Below the pieces are notes generated by a model. It worked only from the letters and a program-made list of their open reading frames with translations, made no database searches and was not told the origin of the DNA. Made by a program: the position numbers and the translations under genes. From Agapetus fuscipes (Eukaryota > Arthropoda > Insecta > Trichoptera > Glossosomatidae), in assembly GCA_951799405.1 (NCBI GenBank), contig OX637334.1, positions 8,122,001 through 8,186,000 of the forward strand: a stretch of 64,000 bases of DNA, written 5' to 3'. Shown here one piece after another: positions 1 through 10,058 of the stretch (position 1 is its first letter; every line of letters begins with the position of its first letter).

Positions 1-440
1 TCTATCCTAACAGGGCTGAGTGTAAGGCCCGTTTAAGAATTCAGTGTCACAAAACCCTTCTATGCTTAACTTCAGTAAAAAAATATGACAGAAAATACAT
101 GTTTTAATTGACAACAAGATCCTAGAAACAGGAAAAAACATTAAAGTTGAGTAATGCAATTCACGAAAGAAATTGTTTGAATCAATATATAAGATGTCTT
201 CTGGGTGGTCGTGTCACTGTTCTCGAAGTGCCAGATCATTTAATAACTCCATAAATCTATTTATGTCCCAGGAAGGAGTTTGTCATCCATATAGGAGTTG
301 TTTTTTTACCTCATTATTTCTGTTTACTCCATTTCAATGTTTGTCGAGATTAAATACTCAACTGTTTAATACTTGGAGTAAAAGCTTATTGTGAACTCCA
401 ATAACTAATTAAGTAAGACTCTAATTGGCGAATTGTATAG
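1..440. other. No feature recognised
   Basis: AT-rich sequence. The short open frame at 173-394 has no recognisable motif and is probably chance. Confidence 0.5.
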
Positions 441-675
441 TTCTTTGAGTTATAAGTTGATATGAGGCTGACCACCCATACTGTAAAAAATGGTTAATTT
501 TTTACAATGTTTGCAGGTCGCAAAGAGTTGCAGGGCTTATGCTCATTTGAGATTGGGTTTTTATGATGTAAGTCTATGTGCGGCATGTGAAAGCACGAAC
601 TTAAAGTGCCTGCTTTTGAGAATGCATGTAATGTGAATCTAAACTGGAATATATATTTGCAACTTGGATTATAGT
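441..675 (+). repeat. Family C SINE-like repeat
   Basis: Matches the family C pattern in order: head ending in 'gaggctgaccacccatac', a middle with 'gagttgcagggcttatg', the palindromic core (here tgcggcatgtg), and the tail 'tttgcaacttggattata'. The segment after the head is diverged. Head origin is unknown. Confidence 0.75.
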
Positions 676-1019
676 TTGTAGTATCACTTAATTTTTAACT
701 GTACCTATTATTGAAAAAGTAGCCGGTGAATGATAGAAGAGAGTAAAAAATACATATGTGATTCATTCAGATCATTGTCATTTGTTGATTATATTGCATG
801 GATACTAGATAAGTACGTTTCCAACTTTTTGAAAAACTTTAAAAAATCATCGTGTTAATTTCACAATGTCTGAATATCTTACGGTATGGAAGAAGATACT
901 TCCTTCAAGCGAAACACTAATATAATAAATCTGGTTTAAGCCTTTTAAAAAAAAAACTATAAAAAGTTTATTTCATTTCAGGTCAAGATTTGAGATTTTT
1001 ATTTGTAATATTCACTACA
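676..1019. other. No feature recognised
   Basis: AT-rich unique-looking sequence with short A runs. Nothing identified. Confidence 0.5.
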
Positions 1020-1260
1020 TAATCATCCTCAATGGCACAAAAACCCGGGGTGGGTCTTTGCCTCCTTGATCAACCACAGTCATCGCCTGTCCAACGCCTT
1101 CCTACTTCAGTCCTACACTCCTACCACACGTCAATTTGCCTTCTTGATCGGGTTCTCCCAATCGCCCTGCATTCCTTTGGGTATGCCTTCACAACCATCT
1201 ATTCGAGACTCCAATGGTCCATTTGCTGAATGTGATCCAACCAAAGCAGTCTCTTCTGAC
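1020..1260 (+). repeat. Family U dispersed repeat
   Basis: Begins near 'cataatcatcctcaatggc', then cccggggtgggtctttgcctccttgatcaacc-like text split over 1045-1075 and 'ccaacgccttcctac'. The same order recurs at 25740-25860 and, reversed, at 45785-45950. The CAT-rich edge suggests the end of a non-LTR retroelement read from its 3' side (inference). Two short overlapping open frames here are by-products. Confidence 0.6.
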
Positions 1261-3374
1261 TTTTATTGACCGGACAATATCAACGTCTTTTTATTGCCTA
1301 AAAATATATTCAAAAATATTTTCTTGCGTGTAAAACTCATTATTGCATTGTCTATAACAAAATCTTTACATTACTTTCAATATGATATTCAATGAATGGG
1401 TTCAAAGCAGTTTTATGAAACAATTACGCATTTTCCACGGTAAACGATTGAAAAACACATGTTTCAAGCGCAGGCACTTACGTCTAAGCGCTCAGCCGTG
1501 TAAACTACCGTGTTATTATCTTTATAATTGGCACGCAGGTCGGAATAGCCCAGCAGGAAGCTTTCGATAATGATAGGAAAACTTTGCTCTTACTTACGCT
1601 AAATATCACCATTCTTCTCTTAGCATTCATGCATGCCATTTCTGAATGAAGCCCCAGCATGATTCATACTTGTCAATATTGCCTTCAACTGATGAATCTT
1701 CATTAACTGATTGTGTTTTTTTGTTTTTCGCGGGTTCTATTTAATGAAAACTGGATGTGAGGATTCGCCCGAATCTTCTAAATAGAGTATTCTGGCATAA
1801 TCTCGAATGTTACACTTCCCAAAGAACCGTCCTCTATATACCTAAAAGGCTAAAGCTGTCTGTAGCGCAGACTTCTATAAGAGCCGTCGGGCTGAACAGT
1901 TCACTCAGTATTCGAACCAAATGTGAACGGAATCTTAAATGTATTGTTGTGAAATAAAGTAACTGAAGTTTTAATTAAATTAAACCCGCAAATCGTAACA
2001 ATATGTATCGTACAGTTCTTTTTTGTACCTGAATACGTTGTTTTTCCTTTCTTTCACGGGTTAGCATTTTTTAGTCACATTTTCCAATGCCTAAACGCTC
2101 AAAACTGTTGAATGTGAAGATATCGTCAATAGAAGGATAACAAGTAAAAATTGTTCAACACAAATGTGTATCTACCTCAAGAGCCCCGCCAGTTTGTTTT
2201 ACAGTCTCTCATTATGTTTGATCTGTCTAGGACATATTGACGCGTCACTGATGAGATGTTTCCACCCCAAGTATAAAATTTTAGGTCCCTTTCGCGTTTC
2301 TTAAATAAATGTAAGGAAAGTAAAACGTTTAATAGAGGCGCAGCTTTGCTTTCCATACCTTATTTGGTAAAACGCTATGGCTGAGTTTAAACGTAAAAGG
2401 TTAGTGGTCTTGTTACTGGCATTCTTAAGCCCGCTAGTGTAATATAGAAAATAATTTATTGAAGAAAGATCTGCAAAAGGAAACTAACTGTATGTGCAGT
2501 AATAGAGAAATCTACAGATACCAATGATATTCTTACTGTAAATTAGATTATATAATACTGTCTATGAAATTGATTGCATAGGTACCCTCTAAGGCCTCAA
2601 CATATAAGGAGGCTTTAATAAAGCTTCCAGGAAACATGTAAAATATCCTTAGAATGGTTTGTGTGAAGTTTTATGTTGATTGGATTACAAACATTTTTTT
2701 TTGCCTTTGTTATTTACAAATATGATTTAACTACTCAACAGAATAAGACCCATTTGTAGAAGAATATTTTTTTAAGAACTGAAGATCCACAAGAAAAAGA
2801 CTCGAACGTAGTCAAGTGGTTAACGTTTCAGACCCGTAATCTGATGATGATCTGGTTTTTTTCTTACAACTAATCTTCCCATACGAAGAAGGAGGGCCCA
2901 AACTTTTATCCAGAATGAAATTACATACAATCAAGTCCACAAACTGAATTGCTTAATTGCGAAGAGTCGTTTAAAATCGAGTAAACTTGTAAAAACAAAT
3001 ATGCCTGTATCCGTCTCGTAGCCGGTGTTTATCTGACTGAAGACCTGGACTAACTGGTGTTTATCTAACTGAAGAGCTGCACTAACTGGTGGTTAAATAA
3101 CTGATGCGTTGACCCTACGGTGTTCTGGTGGGTCTGAAAAAATTTAAAGTGCGTGAAAAAGTGTGTATTTTTCTTAACCCGATAAAACAAAATTATTCGA
3201 TGACTTCAGAAAAATGCGGCATTAAGGAATAAAGATGATTTTTTTTAAATTAACGAACATATAATCTTTAAATATATAAGTATTGACTCAATTTCAGGTT
3301 AACACTTGTTATGCAAAACAATCGTACATTCGTAGAATAGAAAATGTTACTAAGCGGCACATGTAAAGCAAATT
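1261..3374. other. Long stretch without recognised genes
   Basis: No protein or RNA gene supported. At 2803-2850 there is a weak tRNA-like string 'gtagtcaagtggttaacg' that may be a decayed family B head. CTGATGAG at 2247 has no partner GAAA motif at suitable spacing, so no hammerhead ribozyme is called. Confidence 0.5.
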
Positions 3375-3622
3375 AGTAATGCGTTAATCCCGAAGGGATT
3401 ATATTCGGTACGCGGAACCTATTTATTTTCACAGCTCAAGGCTCTCAGGGGGCTGGCTTTACGCCAGGCACTTTTCTTAAAGTGGGGGTTTCCCAGCTCC
3501 CTGGTTATCATTTCTTGTGAAGGCTAGGAAAATACTTGTCAGTATTTAGATACTGAGTTTGAAATAAATATCTAAAGGGGAATAATCTCTGACAACCTCG
3601 GGAGGAATTCAATTTTTCGTTA
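3375..3622 (-). repeat. Family A SINE, 3' body, reverse
   Basis: Reverse-strand family A: 'cccgaagggatt', 'ggctggctttacgcca', 'gggggtttcccagctccc', 'tcatttcttgtgaaggct', and 'tctgacaacctcggga' follow the usual order. The tRNA-like head is almost entirely missing, so this is a 5'-truncated copy. Confidence 0.75.
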
Positions 3623-4001
3623 CCAAAATTTTCTGAAAACAAAATATGTACTTTGTCATTTTTTCGACACTAAAAATTATACACGTTTTTACAGTTTTAA
3701 GGCCCAATATTTTCAACGTTAGCACAGTAACTTAATACTACATTTTTTATGTACTTGTTTCGCACTTATTTCAATTGTGTGGGAAGTTTTTATTATCAGT
3801 GCAGAGTCACATAAGGTAACGTGTAAAATACAGGGCTACATGATGTGATCTTTGTCATCAGGGATTCATAAGCCCAAAAAAAAAAACGTTTGAAGGTCTG
3901 GACAAACCTATTTAGTACCCAGCACGTTTATGAATGAAAAATCCTAAGCATCGTAGAGTTAGATAGTAAGATATGTTTTCACCAACTGCCGGTTACTTAC
4001 T
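3623..4001. other. No feature recognised
   Basis: Flanking DNA upstream of the tandem array. It contains no copy of the array unit. Confidence 0.5.
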
Positions 4002-5038
4002 ATGTGAAGGCTGTCGCAGGGAATGGATTCATTAGAGGCGAGCACCCTTTGCGTCTGCATGCATGTGAAGGCTGTCGCAGGGAATGGATTCATTAGAGGC
4101 GAGCACCCTTTGCGTCTGCATGCATGTGAAGGCTGTCGCAGGGAATGGATTCATTAGAGGCGAGCACCCTTTGCGTCTGCATGCATGTGAAGGCTGTCGC
4201 AGGGAATGGATTCATTAGAGGCGAGCACCCTTTGCGTCTGCATGCATGTGAAGGCTGTCGCAGGGAATGGATTCATTAGAGGCGAGCACCCTTTGCGTCT
4301 GCATGCATGTGAAGGCTGTCGCAGGGAATGGATTCATTAGAGGCGAGCACCCTTTGCGTCTGCATGCATGTGAAGGCTGTCGCAGGGAATGGATTCATTA
4401 GAGGCGAGCACCCTTTGCGTCTGCATGCATGTGAAGGCTGTCGCAGGGAATGGATTCATTAGAGGCGAGCACCCTTTGCGTCTGCATGCATGTGAAGGCT
4501 GTCGCAGGGAATGGATTCATTAGAGGCGAGCACCCTTTGCGTCTGCATGCATGTGAAGGCTGTCGCAGGGAATGGATTCATTAGAGGCGAGCACCCTTTG
4601 CGTCTGCATGCATGTGAAGGCTGTCGCAGGGAATGGATTCATTAGAGGCGAGCACCCTTTGCGTCTGCATGCATGTGAAGGCTGTCGCAGGGAATGGATT
4701 CATTAGAGGCGAGCACCCTTTGCGTCTGCATGCATGTGAAGGCTGTCGCAGGGAATGGATTCATTAGAGGCGAGCACCCTTTGCGTCTGCATGCATGTGA
4801 AGGCTGTCGCAGGGAATGGATTCATTAGAGGCGAGCACCCTTTGCGTCTGCATGCATGTGAAGGCTGTCGCAGGGAATGGATTCATTAGAGGCGAGCACC
4901 CTTTGCGTCTGCATGCATGTGAAGGCTGTCGCAGGGAATGGATTCATTAGAGGCGAGCACCCTTTGCGTCTGCATGCATGTGAAGGCTGTCGCAGGGAAT
5001 GGATTCATTAGAGGCGAGCACCCTTTGCGTCTGCATGC
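4002..5038. repeat. Perfect tandem array, 61-bp unit x 17
   Basis: Each unit runs from 'atgtgaaggctgtcgcaggg' to 'gcgtctgcatgc'. Position shifts by one base per 60-base line show period 61, and 1037 bp equals exactly 17 units. All units read as identical. There is no spacer between units, so it is not CRISPR. 61 is not divisible by three and no long frame runs through it. The unit is about 52 percent GC, richer than the flanks. Identity implies very recent expansion or strong homogenisation. Confidence 0.97.
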
Positions 5039-5354
5039 ATGCTATTATGGTGCTTCTATTTCAATAATATTTCGACTTCACGATTAAGTGTTTATTCCGT
5101 GTTGTTTATTTTAGATAATTTGAATTGCGTGACGTAAAAAATGTTATTTTATCAGATTCAATCGACAGCTTAATGATGACAGATTCCTGTTTAAAGTAGG
5201 CAGTTAGTTGTTGCAATTGAACGTTGAATATTTTTTTGAAGACCTTGGAGAATCCTCCACCATTGGTCCTACAATCTTGTCAGTTATCAATCGCAAAAGG
5301 TGGTTGCAATACATGACCCAGATATAAGATCTTACGGACTTTGACATACAACAG
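5039..5354. other. No feature recognised
   Basis: AT-rich flank between the array and a retroelement relic. Confidence 0.5.
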
Positions 5355-5670
5355 GAATCCTTTTCTATAACTGATGATGATGGTAATACTTTTTAGAGCA
5401 CCATTTCGTGTTTCTGTCTGTTGACGCAGCGAAAAAGTAGGTCTTCATTCCCTGTTTGAAGGATTCCACACTTTCCCTAGCACGCAGGTCAGGGAGCAGC
5501 TGATTCCAAGTCAAAGGTCCTACAACTGCTAAAGCGCGGTCACCAAACAATGTGGTCAATTTTTTAAACAGTAAGCTGAAAGTTGTGAGTGCACCTTCCA
5601 GAGATCGTAGAGTGAGCTCACTCTCACGTAAACTTCTTCGGATGACCAGTACCCTTAGTACGAGTTTCAA
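5355..5670 (-). pseudogene. Non-LTR retrotransposon C-terminus relic (family V)
   Basis: The minus-strand frame of about 100 codons contains FGDRALAVVGPLTWNQLLPD followed by LRARESVESFKQGMKTYFF. This resembles the extreme C-terminus of arthropod non-LTR reverse transcriptase proteins (the 'FG.RAF..AGP..WN.LP' pattern). It is followed by 'acgaaatggtgctctaaaa' and a CATCATCATC tail, the same 3' end as the relic at 16885-17135 and, apart from the tail, that at 8733-9015. Catalytic domains are absent, so this is a strongly 5'-truncated insertion. Family assignment is by motif memory only. Confidence 0.6.
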
Positions 5671-5888
5671 AACTTGAGTAATGTAAAGTTTACGGCAATT
5701 ATTAAAGAGTGATTTCCCCTAAAATCTGCCATTTTTGTATGTTTTCTTCATCACTGTAACTCTTTTGCTAAGGCCATAAAGTGTAAGAAACAAAAGCGGC
5801 AGATTTTGGGAGAAATCACTCTTTAATATTTTCCGTAAACTTTACTTTTCTCAAGTTTTGCAACTCGTATTTAAGGTACAGTTCCTGC
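5640..5888. repeat. Large foldback (inverted repeat)
   Basis: Left arm about 5640-5730 is the reverse complement of right arm about 5798-5888, with a 67-bp loop. Matching blocks include 'aaagagtgattt' with 'aaatcactcttt' and 'aaatctgcc' with 'ggcagattt'. The left arm overlaps the start of the retroelement relic. Confidence 0.85.
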
Positions 5889-6229
5889 AGGTATTCTAGC
5901 GCGACTCTATGGAGTACCTTGTGTACTTGAGCTTGAATTAGATTGGTTGTGGGATGCTCAGCCAGTGGGGCTTCTGCAGGAACACAGCGTAATGTGGCAG
6001 TACAGTCCATAGATGAGACGAGCGCTGGCATTCATTACTGGCTGCAATCTGTTGGATCGGCATTGCGTTTGAGCCGCGTAAATGCAATTTCCGTAGTCGA
6101 TTTTGAAGATAATTTTATCCCTTTTAACCCTTCTACGTTTGTAACTATATCAGTCCAAGGAATACGCAGCACTCGTCATGAATCTACATTTTAAACGCCT
6201 CTAAGCACTTCATCGTATTTTTTTTAAAT
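5889..6229. other. No feature recognised
   Basis: Opposed short frames at 5816-6031 (minus) and 5943-6194 (plus) show no motif. Confidence 0.45.
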
Positions 6230-6370
6230 GCCTTTTCTCACGTTCCGGTGCCGGATCGAAGTGTAGACGTTAGCTTTCGCACGCTTCTGCGTGGCTTTCC
6301 CGGTGATTCCATACGTTTCGCGACCGGGTAGACGCTACCGGATGGTCGAAACCGGAACGTGTGAAAAAAG
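6230..6370. mobile_element. GC- and CpG-rich inverted-repeat element (MITE-like)
   Basis: About 140 bp, clearly GC-richer than its surroundings. The ends are inverted: 'ttttctcacgttccgg' on the left, 'ccggaacgtgtgaaaaaa' on the right. Internal blocks are also inverted (gtagacgttagc against gacgctaccgg). No coding capacity. Superfamily unknown. Confidence 0.65.
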
Positions 6371-6874
6371 TACTACAGGTACAATTGCTAAAATATTGGT
6401 ACATATTTTTTACAAAAAATTGCTGTCAAAGTTTTGACAAAATTCAATGGAAATTTAAATTGGTTAAACAAAAGTGAATAATATTTTAATACAGAAATGC
6501 CGATGCTAATTCAGCCCACGCGGTAATGTATTCTCGTGGGAGTAAGAGAAAGATTAAAACTACGGTTTAACATCACTGCCAAAGTGGGAATGTCAGATTT
6601 GCTGAGATGGCATCTGGTTCTAGTGTAATTTTCCGCATAAACAATCGGTTAACACACTATCACGACATTTTTGAATGACGGCCATTGAGACACATTATAA
6701 TGCACGCGCAACATTTGTGTTTGTCATTCTAGAAGTTTGATTGTTCACTTGACAAAATGTGCTCTTTTTGAAATTAAATGTTTAGCTCAAATTTAAGGGT
6801 ATCCCATCGCCAGACTAAGTGAAGATTGGAAAATACATGAGGATGCTTAACTATATACACCTCATCATTACACC
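6371..6874. other. No feature recognised
   Basis: AT-rich flank ending in a short direct duplication, 'cacctcatcatta' (near 6858-6880), next to the truncated 5' end of the retrotransposon. Confidence 0.5.
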
Positions 6875-6880
6875 TCATCA

Positions 6881-7837
6881 TTGTGTGCGATAAGCTCTGG
6901 CGTTCCTCAGGGTTCCATATTGGGTCCTTTTTTATTCACAATTTTCATATCTGATATCCATAAATGCTTTAAAAACAGTAAATTATTATTATTCGCTGAC
7001 GATATGAAAATTTTTAAAAAAGTTGATAATATTAACGACTGTTTATTACTACAGGAAGACATCAATCGGCTCAGTTTATACTGTTCGATTAACAAACTGT
7101 CACTCGCCTTTGAAAAATGTAAAATTATAACCTTCTCGAGGAAACGCATTCTGATCAAATACAATTACACGATTTCCAATCACACACTTGAAAGAGTATC
7201 GTGCATACGTGACCTAGGTGTGACTTTCGATTCGAAACTTTTGTTTGACGTGCATATTGATGCCGTTGTCAATAGGGCCTTTCAAATGATGGGATTTGTG
7301 TTTCGTGTAACAAAAAAATTTAAAATGTTATCTAGTTATATGACCTTATATCATTCATTAATACGATCTCAAGTAGAATTTGCTGTGACTATATGGAATC
7401 CTTTTTATAATGTGTACAAGACTCTTATAGAGTCCGTACAAAGAAGATTTACAAAAATACTATTCCATCGTTTAAGCTTCGTCAACCGCACTTACGAAAA
7501 CCGCCTAGTTCACTTAAACCTAATTAGTCTTGACAATCGGCGTTTATTATTGAGTGCGTTAACTTTGAGGAGTATTTGTCTATCTGAAACGGATTGCCCT
7601 GGTCTTCTATGTCAGATTAATTTTCGCATACCAAGAAGTGCATCCCGTTCGTTACAAATATTTTCTCTGCCCAAATGTCGAACAAACTCAGGTCAAAGAG
7701 CTCCTATGTATAGAATGTGCAGTGATTTTAATATATATTTTAGTGATTTAGATATATTTAATAAAGTGAAGTACTCCTTTAGATCTGACCTATTAAAAAG
7801 TATTTATAAAATGTCCGTGCTATCCATTATATCTTGA
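6881..7837 (+). CDS. Non-LTR retrotransposon reverse transcriptase, 5'-truncated
   Basis: Open frame of about 318 codons encoding the C-terminal half of a non-LTR reverse transcriptase, the enzyme that copies element RNA at the chromosomal nick. Residues 6-23 hold SGVPQGSILGPFLFTIF (fingers/palm motif B). LLFADDMKIF at about residues 37-46 is the catalytic FADD motif. The thumb-like C-terminus contains WNPFY and a downstream QRRFTKILF block, as in Jockey/CR1-like elements (clade is inference). Endonuclease, gag-like protein and motif A are missing because the copy starts just before motif B. The frame has no stops or shifts, so the insertion is young or lightly mutated. The first methionine is only the first ATG in the surviving piece, not a true start. 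Confidence 0.85.
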   Translation: MCAISSGVPQGSILGPFLFTIFISDIHKCFKNSKLLLFADDMKIFKKVDNINDCLLLQEDINRLSLYCSINKLSLAFEKCKIITFSRKRILIKYNYTISNHTLERVSCIRDLGVTFDSKLLFDVHIDAVVNRAFQMMGFVFRVTKKFKMLSSYMTLYHSLIRSQVEFAVTIWNPFYNVYKTLIESVQRRFTKILFHRLSFVNRTYENRLVHLNLISLDNRRLLLSALTLRSICLSETDCPGLLCQINFRIPRSASRSLQIFSLPKCRTNSGQRAPMYRMCSDFNIYFSDLDIFNKVKYSFRSDLLKSIYKMSVLSIIS

Positions 7838-8142
7838 ATGGGTTTTCTTTTTATCATTTTTTGTATATTTTTTGTTTATTCTTAGTTTCTCTTTTCACTT
7901 TTTTTTTTCTTTCCTCTTATTTTTATTTCTGTTGTTAATTTGATTTACTTTTTACCTCATCGATTTCTTTTATGTTTTTATTTTTCGTCAGCTATTTTAT
8001 TGTTTTTACATATCTGTGGGAATTCTTTAGGATTAAGGCACACTACTGTTTTTGTTTACATTTTTCTTGTATTTGTTTTTGTGTCTGTATCTGTTTTTTC
8101 TCCTTAAAAAAAATAAAAAAATAAAATAAAAAATAAAATATA
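7838..8142 (+). mobile_element. 3' UTR and tail of the retrotransposon
   Basis: Pyrimidine-rich 3' untranslated region after the reverse transcriptase stop, ending in an AAAAT-type repeat at about 8105-8142. This tail supports insertion by target-primed reverse transcription. A convincing target-site duplication was not found. Confidence 0.7.
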
Positions 8143-8732
8143 TTTAAGTCTACACATAACATTACACCACTGCAAAAGCTATGTGTGATGGACGCAGTAG
8201 GCGAGTGACTCTGAAATCTGCACGCATCGCTTCTGTAAACATGCTCAGTGTTACCTTCGGGTACAACACTGCCAATTCTTTAGATCCTGCCTTCACATTA
8301 TCAATGGTTTCGGGATTTTATCCTGAGTATGAAGATAAGCACACAAAATGCTGCTTTTCCGAGGACATTGCTGCTACAAGTCGTTTATACAGTTATGTAA
8401 GATGACCTGGAAATTGAAATAAAAAGTTACACGCAAGATTGCCAAATGTTGAGTGATGGTGTGTGAGCTGTATTAGAACAGCCCACGCGCGATTATACAA
8501 TTATAAATAATTTATATAGCGTGTAGAATTAAGACTTAAGCTTACCGTTTGATGTCAGAGAGATGACTAGCAAGTGCTAGAAGATTGAGAGCCATCAATA
8601 TGTATGGGAGTTGTCGTAATGCCGCTTGAAATGCAGACTTGCTAAAACAAGTTGGCTTAAAGCATCATTGTCAAGACAACATAGGTCCATCCAACATAGT
8701 GTGTTGCCCCGCGGTACATTTCAGAACTTTGT
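8143..8732. other. No feature recognised
   Basis: The frame at 8181-8405 starts MCDGRSRRVTLKSA and faintly resembles the start of the relic at 8733, but this is not strong enough to call. Confidence 0.4.
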
Positions 8733-9015
8733 GTGACGGACACAGTGGAGGGTACACGGCTGGCATTAAGATCTGCAAGTAGTACTGCTGTGAATAAATT
8801 GATTGTTCCAAAACGATCTAATAAAGCAAGGTACTTACATCGTGCCTTTTGCATAGCCGGCTCTGTGCTGTGGAATGCCCTACCCCATGAGAGCCGTAAA
8901 GAATGCAAGTGCGCTTAAGTCAGGATTGAAGGCATGTTTGTTTGGGACATGTTACAGTTGAATAGTACCCTTGGAGGGATTTTTCATAAAACGGTACTAT
9001 AAAGTTTTTTTTTTT
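8733..9015 (+). pseudogene. Non-LTR retrotransposon C-terminus relic (family V)
   Basis: The plus-strand frame reads LRSASSTAVNKLIVPKRSNK then AFCIAGSVLWNALPHE, the same C-terminal retroelement pattern as at 16885. After the frame, 'cccttggagggatttttcat' and 'aaaacggtactataaag' match the 3' end of the 16885 copy. It ends at a T/A run near 9005-9020. Confidence 0.6.
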
Positions 9016-9267
9016 TTTTTAAGAAATCCTGTGCGGGAGACTCCCTAGATTCTAAAGACTCTAGGGGTCTATGACACTTGTTGTAGTGCCGCAGAGGGGT
9101 ACGTGCTTGGTCGTCGCTACAAAGCGCCAATACTCAAGCAAGACCCTAGTTGCTGTAAGGCTGGATGGACCTTTGGTGACCGGTCATTGGTAAAGGTTTT
9201 TTTTTTTTTTTTATGAATTTTTCAACCCAGCGAAGAGCACATTCGAGATATAAATGATATATTTTTG

Positions 9268-9344
9268 TGCTCCGCCGGGATCCGAATCCATAACCTTCCA
9301 TTTACGAGTCCGAAGTGTTGCCACTACGGACTACGGACCGGTCC
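9268..9344 (-). repeat. tRNA-like module of the composite SINE
   Basis: Minus strand: 'ggaccggtccgtagtccgta', 'gtggcaacacttcggactcg', and a B-box-like 'ggattcggatcccggcgg'. The A-box side reads ggcaacac instead of the ggttaacac expected for a tRNA-like A box. Confidence 0.75.
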
Positions 9345-9465
9345 AAGATGCCAACGACACGCGGTGTACCTGAGCGGTTACCCATCCAAGCACTGACCAC
9401 GCCCAATGTTGCTTAACTTCGGTGATCTATGGGAACCGGTGCTTTCAACATGGCTAACGTCGTTG
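9345..9465 (-). ncRNA. 5S rRNA-derived SINE head (not a functional 5S gene)
   Basis: The reverse complement aligns end to end with eukaryotic 5S rRNA without large gaps: 5' 'caacgac', then 'gatcaccgaagttaagcaac', 'gggcgtggtcagtgcttgga', 'tgggtaaccgctcaggtaca' and 'ccgcgtgtcgttggc'. The box A, intermediate element and box C regions used by TFIIIA are all represented. Several helix positions differ from insect 5S, and it runs straight into a tRNA-like module, so it is a SINE head. Confidence 0.88.
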
Positions 9466-9496
9466 AATAAAGATTGTCTTATTATTCTTTTTATTC

Positions 9497-9553
9497 AGCT
9501 TTACACCACTTGGGTCTTGCTTTGGGATTGGCGCCTTTCAAAGCGACTTAACC
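9497..9553 (+). repeat. Family B fragment
   Basis: 'ttgggtcttgctttgggatt' followed by 'ggcgcctttcaaagcgact' matches the middle of family B. It lies in inverted orientation beside the composite SINE. Confidence 0.6.
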
Positions 9554-10058
9554 GTCGAACTTTTCCGTGCAAATGTAGCATTGAATCGAAAGTGATAAAA
9601 TAAATTATCAGTTTTTATTAAATACCACCCACTTCAAAACATAAGGATATTTTGAATGACTGCAGAAAAAAATCAAATCTAAAATTTAATCTATCGATTT
9701 GAAAGTAAACTCTAAGTTCATGTTTTTAGTATAATCACGATCTTGTAACAACAAATGCAATGAATTAGATATCCATTCATGGAATGCTATAAACTCGAGT
9801 ACAATCTAAACCATTTAAATGATAGTAGTTGGTACACTACAATGACTGTGGTTAGCCTACATAAAAATCCATCTATTGAATAAAGCCAGGTCCATCGCAT
9901 TGTAGCTCCATTCAGCTGTACCAGCACAATTGGTAGATAAATTTAATCAGATGTAGATAATCGCAGCTTATATATCTACAAACAATCTAAATTCTAAATG
10001 GAGTAGATGTTTAATTTAAATTACAGAAATGCTAAATACATAAATATTAGGATAGGCC
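9554..10058. other. No feature recognised
   Basis: AT-rich sequence, nothing identified. Confidence 0.5.

Larger units (their letters stand above)
9088..9465 (-). mobile_element. Composite 5S rRNA-tRNA SINE (family B, 5S subset), near full length
   Basis: Read on the minus strand the order is a 5S rRNA-like module (9465 to 9345), a tRNA-like module (9344 to 9268), then the family B body with 'tttaccaatgaccggtcacc', 'ccatccagcctta', 'gcaactagggtcttgcttga' and 'gtagcgacgaccaagc'. The usual 3' end (cagcgctcaccaaataaatc) is missing, so the copy is 3'-incomplete. It is presumably transcribed by RNA polymerase III (inference) and mobilised by a LINE. The same 5S/tRNA junction recurs at 59350. Confidence 0.85.

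Noticed and set aside
2247..2290. Hammerhead ribozyme
   Set aside because: CTGATGAG is present but the matching GAAA and stem partners are not.
4002..5038. CRISPR-like array
   Set aside because: Units are directly tandem and identical, with no spacers; the setting is eukaryotic.
6858..8170. Target-site duplication for the 6.9 kb retrotransposon
   Set aside because: 'cattacacc' occurs on both sides but does not sit exactly at the element boundaries.
8181..8405. Retroelement C-terminal relic
   Set aside because: Faint resemblance to the 8733 relic only; no diagnostic motif.
9345..9465. Functional 5S rRNA gene
   Set aside because: It has many differences at paired positions, no terminator run at its end, and continues into a tRNA-like SINE body found again elsewhere.
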